This document shows positions 60,529 through 64,000 of a stretch of DNA of 64,000 nucleotides, in pieces. Source of the stretch: Candidatus Omnitrophica bacterium UBA6210 (GTDB lineage: Bacteria; Omnitrophota; Gorgyraeia; Velamenicoccales; Velamenicoccaceae). The notes beneath the pieces are model-generated. The model was not told where the DNA came from. It did not search any database and worked only from the letters and a program-made list of their open reading frames with translations. The stretch spans positions 7,304-71,303 of the forward strand of contig DISM01000001.1 of assembly GCA_002421805.1 (NCBI GenBank), in the 5' to 3' direction. Numbering within the stretch: position 1 is the stretch's first letter; each line of letters begins with the position of its first letter. A program made the position numbers and the translations under genes.

Positions 60529-61548
60529 CTAAAGACCGAAATAATATAACTGCAACACGATCTTGTCTTCCTCTTTCTGGTCCGTCATGTGAAAATCGTG
60601 CGAGAAGGCGGTGCGCAAGGTCGTGCTCTGGTTCATCTTATAGGAAAAACCAAGCGTCACTGTCGAATCGTCGGACGACCTCGACCCCAGATCGTTGATC
60701 CACGACTGAAACTGGAGCTCTATTTCGCAATTCTGGTATTTGGGAAACGTATAATCGATCTCCCCTAAATAACCCACGACATCCTTATGGTCGTTTTGTC
60801 CATAAGCCGCCTCAGCCTTGAACAAATAAGGTCCGAAAAGATACTGACTGTCGAGACCCACCCTCTTTTCCAGGACCGCTTCATCGGATGCCAGCCCGGC
60901 CCTGGGAAAGGTATTCATTCCTCCGCTCTGCAAAACGTTCCCGTAAAGAAGGGAAAGCCCATATTGGAAGTTCTCGGTTTCCGGCGTACCGATCCTTGCC
61001 GTCAAAAGAAAACTCCCGTCCTTCCTGTAAACGGCCATGCCCGAACCAAGTTGAAGGGCCATCTTGTAATCCAATATCGCCAAAGACCCTTCCAGCCCAA
61101 GCCCCCAGTCTTTCTTGAACCCCATATCCTTGATCGCCAGGGTCTGCAGAAGCGTGCTGTGTGTATCCACCTGCGGTTCCAGCCCAAAGGCAGGATCGAA
61201 ATGGCCCAGGCGCGCATAAACTCCGGATCCCAGCCTGTATCTCAACCACGCATTGTGTATCTGGACCCCCCAGGCGTCACCCGCATTCCCCGTGCTGTCA
61301 TAGACAAACCGCATCTGCAGGTCGGTCGTCAGATAATCGCCGAATTCTCCCGAAAACTTGCGGTAATCCTCGAAGCCGACGGAAAGGACCTGTTCCGGGC
61401 TCTTGTCCATCCAGCCATCCCGGCTGGAATAAGCGCCCACAAGGTTGACCTCTTTGTAAAAAAGCCCCTCGTTGGCATAGACCGATGCGCCACACGCCAA
61501 CACCGCCGCCACATCTGCCCAGAATATCCACAAGAGCTTTTTTTTCAT
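60529..61548 (-). CDS. Outer-membrane porin-like beta-barrel
   Basis: 339 aa. Signal peptide (WIFWADVAAVLACGASVYA) and alternating strand pattern with IHNAWLRYRLGSGVYARLGH, GLSLLYGNVLQSG, KMNQSTTLRTAFSHDFHMTD and C-terminal IVLQLYYFGL. Second gene of the csoR operon, 7 bp after csoR, so a metal-regulated outer-membrane channel is likely. Substrate not readable. Confidence 0.8.
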   Translation of the reverse strand: MKKKLLWIFWADVAAVLACGASVYANEGLFYKEVNLVGAYSSRDGWMDKSPEQVLSVGFEDYRKFSGEFGDYLTTDLQMRFVYDSTGNAGDAWGVQIHNAWLRYRLGSGVYARLGHFDPAFGLEPQVDTHSTLLQTLAIKDMGFKKDWGLGLEGSLAILDYKMALQLGSGMAVYRKDGSFLLTARIGTPETENFQYGLSLLYGNVLQSGGMNTFPRAGLASDEAVLEKRVGLDSQYLFGPYLFKAEAAYGQNDHKDVVGYLGEIDYTFPKYQNCEIELQFQSWINDLGSRSSDDSTVTLGFSYKMNQSTTLRTAFSHDFHMTDQKEEDKIVLQLYYFGL

Positions 61549-61555
61549 GACACGA

Positions 61556-61837
61556 TCATGTCTTCCTGAACCGGCTGATCAGCTCAAGGACTTCATCGAG
61601 CTTCTTTTTTCTCTCGGCGGCCGATTTGCCACCGACGGCGCTTTGGACGCAATTCTCAAAATGTTTTTCCAGGACCTTGTCTTCCACCCTGGCCAAGGCG
61701 GATAGGACGGAATGGATCTGGTTTAAGATATCCACGCAATACCTCTCGTCCTCGATCATGCGCTGGATCCCGCGGATCTGCCCTTCGATCTTCCGTAAAA
61801 ACGGCAACTGCTCTTTGTGGGTTGTCGGCTGGCTCAT
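61556..61837 (-). CDS. csoR: CsoR-family copper-sensing repressor
   Basis: 93 aa. The all-helical CsoR/RcnR fold with QLPFLRKIEGQIRGIQRMIE. Ligands follow the CsoR fingerprint: Cys in YCVDILNQI, His and Cys in EKHFENCV (H-x3-C), as Cys36/His61/Cys65 of the Mycobacterium protein. RcnR would need a different set. The ATG at 61837 has GGAGGGG upstream. It represses until Cu(I) binds, here its own six-gene operon. Confidence 0.92.
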   Translation of the reverse strand: MSQPTTHKEQLPFLRKIEGQIRGIQRMIEDERYCVDILNQIHSVLSALARVEDKVLEKHFENCVQSAVGGKSAAERKKKLDEVLELISRFRKT

Positions 61838-61856
61838 ATCCCCTCCTCTAGAATGG

Positions 61857-61886
61857 AGTATACCATACCCCCCCACCCTATGTCCA
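61857..61886 (-). promoter_or_regulatory. csoR operon promoter with CsoR-type operator
   Basis: On the minus strand TGGACA (61886-61881), 18 nt, TATACT (61862-61857). The spacer contains a GGGGGGGTATGGTATA run, which matches the GGGGGTATGGTA half of known CsoR operators in Bacillus. Repressor bound here would block RNA polymerase. Confidence 0.78.
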
Positions 61887-62025
61887 GTCTTTTTTTTACA
61901 GGGGTCGTGTGCCGTAAAAAGGGAAACCGGTATGACCATATGCCCCTCCTTTGAAGATATATAAGGGAATAGTTTCTGGCCTCATTTTTGTATCATGCTA
62001 TACTATGAAAAGAAGCGAGGGGGGT

Positions 62026-62991
62026 ATGAATAAAAAATATACGGTAGAGGTCCCGATCTATGCGAGCCCGGTGGAGCACCTCATCGAGCTCAACCGGCCC
62101 GAGAACATCCAGATCGTCATGTTCGGAGGATTCCCGAATTCCCCCTTGAACGGCGGCCGGTTCAATTACGGCCTGGACGGCTTTTTCCTCTGGAACAGGC
62201 TCTTTTTCAACCTGACCAAAGGCCAGCTTGCAAAATTATCTGCAAATTTTTACCTTACAGTTGAGGAGGCAAACCGGGGCGGCATCCCTTTTTACATCGC
62301 GTTCACGAACATGTTCGTCAGCCAGGAGGAATTAAACGAAGAAAACCTCTCTGCTGTCGCGTGGCTTGTCGCATCCTCCAAAAAATACGGGCTGAAGAAC
62401 GGCGTCATCCTCAATAACAAACTCCTTGAAGATTTCCTGCGCCGGAAATACGGCGACAGCCTCCTCTACATCAGCTCCTGCACAAAGTATTACTCACCTC
62501 GCAAGATCCTGACGCCGCGCGAGACCCGCAGCATGTATCTACGGGACAGCGGCGCCTACGACTTTATCTGCCTGACGCCCCAGGATTCACGGCGGGAAAG
62601 CCTGATCAAAGACGTGCTGGCCGAGAGCAAAAGCAGGATCACCGCCATCTGCAACACCTATTGCGGCGACCGCTGCAACTCTTACCACCATTATGCCTTC
62701 ATCTCTAAAGAAAACAAAACACGGCTCCTGGCTTCCGGAATAGCGGAAATCCTCCTCGGCCCCTTTCAGATGGCCGCCATTATCGCCCGGGCCTTTGCCT
62801 TCATCATTCCGCGGACCCTGACGTGCACAGCATTCCGCACGCAGTTCTGCCCCGTCAATATCAAAAAGTTCCTCTGGATGCAGCTCAACGCCGGGGTCAC
62901 CAATTTCAAGCTCGGCAGGGGGTTCGGGGACAAGTCCGTCGACTTGGTGGTCTCCCTCCTCCAAAAGTTCGAAGAAGGCCTATCGGGATAA
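62026..62991 (+). CDS. Cys-rich protein, possibly U32-like barrel, unknown
   Basis: 321 aa. Not recognised with confidence. YTVEVPIYASPVEHLIELN, GRFNYGLDGFFL and ISSCTKYYSPRKILTP suggest a (beta-alpha) barrel distantly like U32 peptidase family proteins. Cys residues at ISSCTK, AICNTYCGDRCNSY and FRTQFCPVN could bind an Fe-S cluster. The ATG at 62026 has GAGGGGGG upstream and a TATACT -10 box at 61999-62004. Divergent from csoR. Confidence 0.6.
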   Translation: MNKKYTVEVPIYASPVEHLIELNRPENIQIVMFGGFPNSPLNGGRFNYGLDGFFLWNRLFFNLTKGQLAKLSANFYLTVEEANRGGIPFYIAFTNMFVSQEELNEENLSAVAWLVASSKKYGLKNGVILNNKLLEDFLRRKYGDSLLYISSCTKYYSPRKILTPRETRSMYLRDSGAYDFICLTPQDSRRESLIKDVLAESKSRITAICNTYCGDRCNSYHHYAFISKENKTRLLASGIAEILLGPFQMAAIIARAFAFIIPRTLTCTAFRTQFCPVNIKKFLWMQLNAGVTNFKLGRGFGDKSVDLVVSLLQKFEEGLSG

Positions 62992-63004
62992 TCCCTGTCT
63001 CTTT

Positions 63005-63036
63005 TAAAAAATAAAAGCCGCCTTCAAAGGGCGGCC
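63005..63036 (-). terminator. Intrinsic terminator of the 63421 gene
   Basis: GCCGCC/GGCGGC with a 7-nt loop (63017-63035) followed on the minus strand by TTTTATTTTTT. It is 25 bp downstream of the stop. Confidence 0.8.
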
Positions 63037-63061
63037 TTAAAAAAACGGCTATCTGCAACGA

Positions 63062-63421
63062 CTATTCTTCCGTAGAATCGCCGGATTCTTCGTCTGCGTC
63101 GCTCGCATTCTCCTTGATCGTCTGGGCCCTCTTTTCCTGAATGGCGCGATATTCCCTTTTGATCGACGCCAGGTCCCTCTTCAGTCTCGCGATATCCTGG
63201 CTCAACCTTTCCTTGGCATTCTTGATCGCCTCAGGGTTGTTGGCCTGCTTGGCCGCTGCCAAAAGCCTGCGGTCGATGGTGATCGCCTGCCTGTCCGAGA
63301 TAATGATAGGGTTCTTGTTGACATCGAGCGTGGATTGCGCGCAGACCCGCGACGGCCAGGCCGCCGTAAAGAATGCGACGGCCAAAATACCCATCAATAC
63401 AAAATACTTGCCTTTTCTCAC
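63062..63421 (-). CDS. Small secreted coiled-coil protein
   Basis: 119 aa. A GTG start at 63421 with AAGGAA upstream gives a clean signal peptide (FVLMGILAVAFFTAAWPSRV then CAQ). The mature part is a charged helix (QDIARLKRDLASIKREYRAI) and an acidic tail. Longer readings have a hydrophilic extension before the signal. Function unknown. Confidence 0.65.
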   Translation of the reverse strand: MRKGKYFVLMGILAVAFFTAAWPSRVCAQSTLDVNKNPIIISDRQAITIDRRLLAAAKQANNPEAIKNAKERLSQDIARLKRDLASIKREYRAIQEKRAQTIKENASDADEESGDSTEE

Positions 63422-63526
63422 GGTGCTTCCTTCCGTTTTTTTGCGGCCGTCTCTTGGACTTTTGACTATCCCCATTATATCCCTCAAAAAATAAAAAGCC
63501 AGAACGATGAACTTCTACATTAATGA

Positions 63527-63899
63527 GCGGACAACTTATGAAACGAGCGTAGCGAGTGAACATAAGTTGTAGCAAAGCGTCCGCGAATTAATCCCGACAG
63601 ACGCAAGGAGATTTCGGAGAAATCGACGCCGCGCATGTCTGTCGGGAGAGCGGACGGCTCAATGCGCCGCCCCGCGCAACGCAACCGACGAAATGCCGCT
63701 TAAACCCTAAACTGAGGAGGTTGCCCTTTTGCGCCCCCCCAAGCGGACACTTTGGAGGGGCGCAAAAGGACAGTTGCAAAAAAAGAACCGCCTTGGAAGA
63801 GGCGGTCTTTTTTTGAAACTGGTTGGCCGACTCGTCAAAAGCCTTCGTCGGCACTGCCCTAAATGTCAGAGGGCCTGCCAAAATGGCAGGCCCTCTGAC
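63527..63899. repeat. Hairpin-rich intergenic region
   Basis: This 487-bp gap (63422-63908) holds at least five large inverted repeats. 63527-63584: GCGGAC/GTCCGC with inner AACTTATG/CATAAGTT. 63593-63646: CCCGACAGAC/GTCTGTCGGG. 63725-63769: CCTTTTGCGCCCC/GGGGCGCAAAAGG. 63787-63814: a bidirectional terminator, ACCGCC/GGCGGT with T runs on both strands. 63865-63899: a 15-bp perfect hairpin next to the tRNA. No coding potential was found. Confidence 0.8.
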
Positions 63900-63908
63900 G
63901 CATTAAAG

Positions 63909-63985
63909 TGGTTGCGGGGGTCCGATTTGAACGGACGACCTCAAGGTTATGAGCCTTGCGAGCTACCAGGCTGCTCCACCCCGCG
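63909..63985 (-). tRNA. Initiator tRNA-fMet (CAU)
   Basis: 77 nt, folds as a cloverleaf with encoded CCA. Acceptor CGCGGGG/CCCCGCA leaves the C1-A72 mismatch that marks bacterial initiator tRNAs. The anticodon loop is CTCATAA. The anticodon stem reads CAAGG/CCTTG, so of the usual three G-C pairs next to the loop only two are G-C, the third (29:41) being A-T. The T arm is GTCCG TTCAAAT CGGAC. It lies at the right end of the window with a hairpin 10 bp downstream. Confidence 0.95.
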
Positions 63986-64000
63986 AAATTGAGCACAATA

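Overview
This window reads as part of the chromosome of an uncultured-type, Gram-negative (diderm), probably anaerobic bacterium. The sequence is moderately GC-rich and gene-dense, with most operons on the minus strand. Envelope genes support an outer membrane: an LpxL-like acyltransferase, Lnt, an LptE-like lipoprotein, a BamD-like protein and two beta-barrel proteins. SecA, MurJ and several TPR/coiled-coil secreted proteins are also present. The mix of pilT-like ATPase, D-lactate dehydrogenase, NrdR, ThyX and a two-subunit glycine decarboxylase would fit the Omnitrophota/PVC neighbourhood. That placement is my inference from gene style; no rRNA is present to prove it.

Layout. 0-10 kb: a partial spermidine-synthase-like membrane protein, a DUF502 protein, two tandem paralogous ion transporters with a CBS protein, BioY, an LpxL-like acyltransferase and secreted TPR proteins. 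10-23 kb: lnt, secA, prfB (with a programmed +1 frameshift), a pilT-like gene, ogt, a short uvrC, murJ, rpsT, holA, lptE and bamD. 23-28 kb: dusB, an unknown anchored protein, a macro-like/Nudix fusion, a CCA-adding enzyme, a bifunctional nuclease and nrdR. 28-42 kb: a one-carbon and purine block on the minus strand, in transcription order purB, purL, LOG, purQ, purF, purM, purD, purE, a TsaC/LMW-phosphatase fusion, rpiB, glyA and a dCMP deaminase. 43-48 kb: a seven-gene minus-strand operon from thyX to a Nudix hydrolase. 47.7-54 kb: a plus-strand glycine-cleavage and lipoate operon (gcvT, gcvH, gcvPA, gcvPB, lipM-like, lipA) behind what looks like a ZTP riboswitch with its own terminator. 54-62 kb: an envelope region ending in a tight six-gene operon headed by a CsoR-type copper sensor, with a CsoR-like operator inside its promoter. 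62-64 kb: a Cys-rich unknown, a small secreted coiled-coil protein, a hairpin-rich intergenic region and an initiator tRNA.

The central theme is folate one-carbon and purine metabolism. GlyA and the glycine cleavage system make methylene-THF, ThyX consumes it, the pur operon uses formyl-THF, and a ZTP sensor would couple purine/folate status to glycine cleavage.

The most unusual non-coding content is several families of dispersed palindromic intergenic repeats. One copy is read in frame inside the amidase gene, and another class of long imperfect hairpins sits exactly at stop codons. No transposase, CRISPR array, prophage or rRNA was seen.
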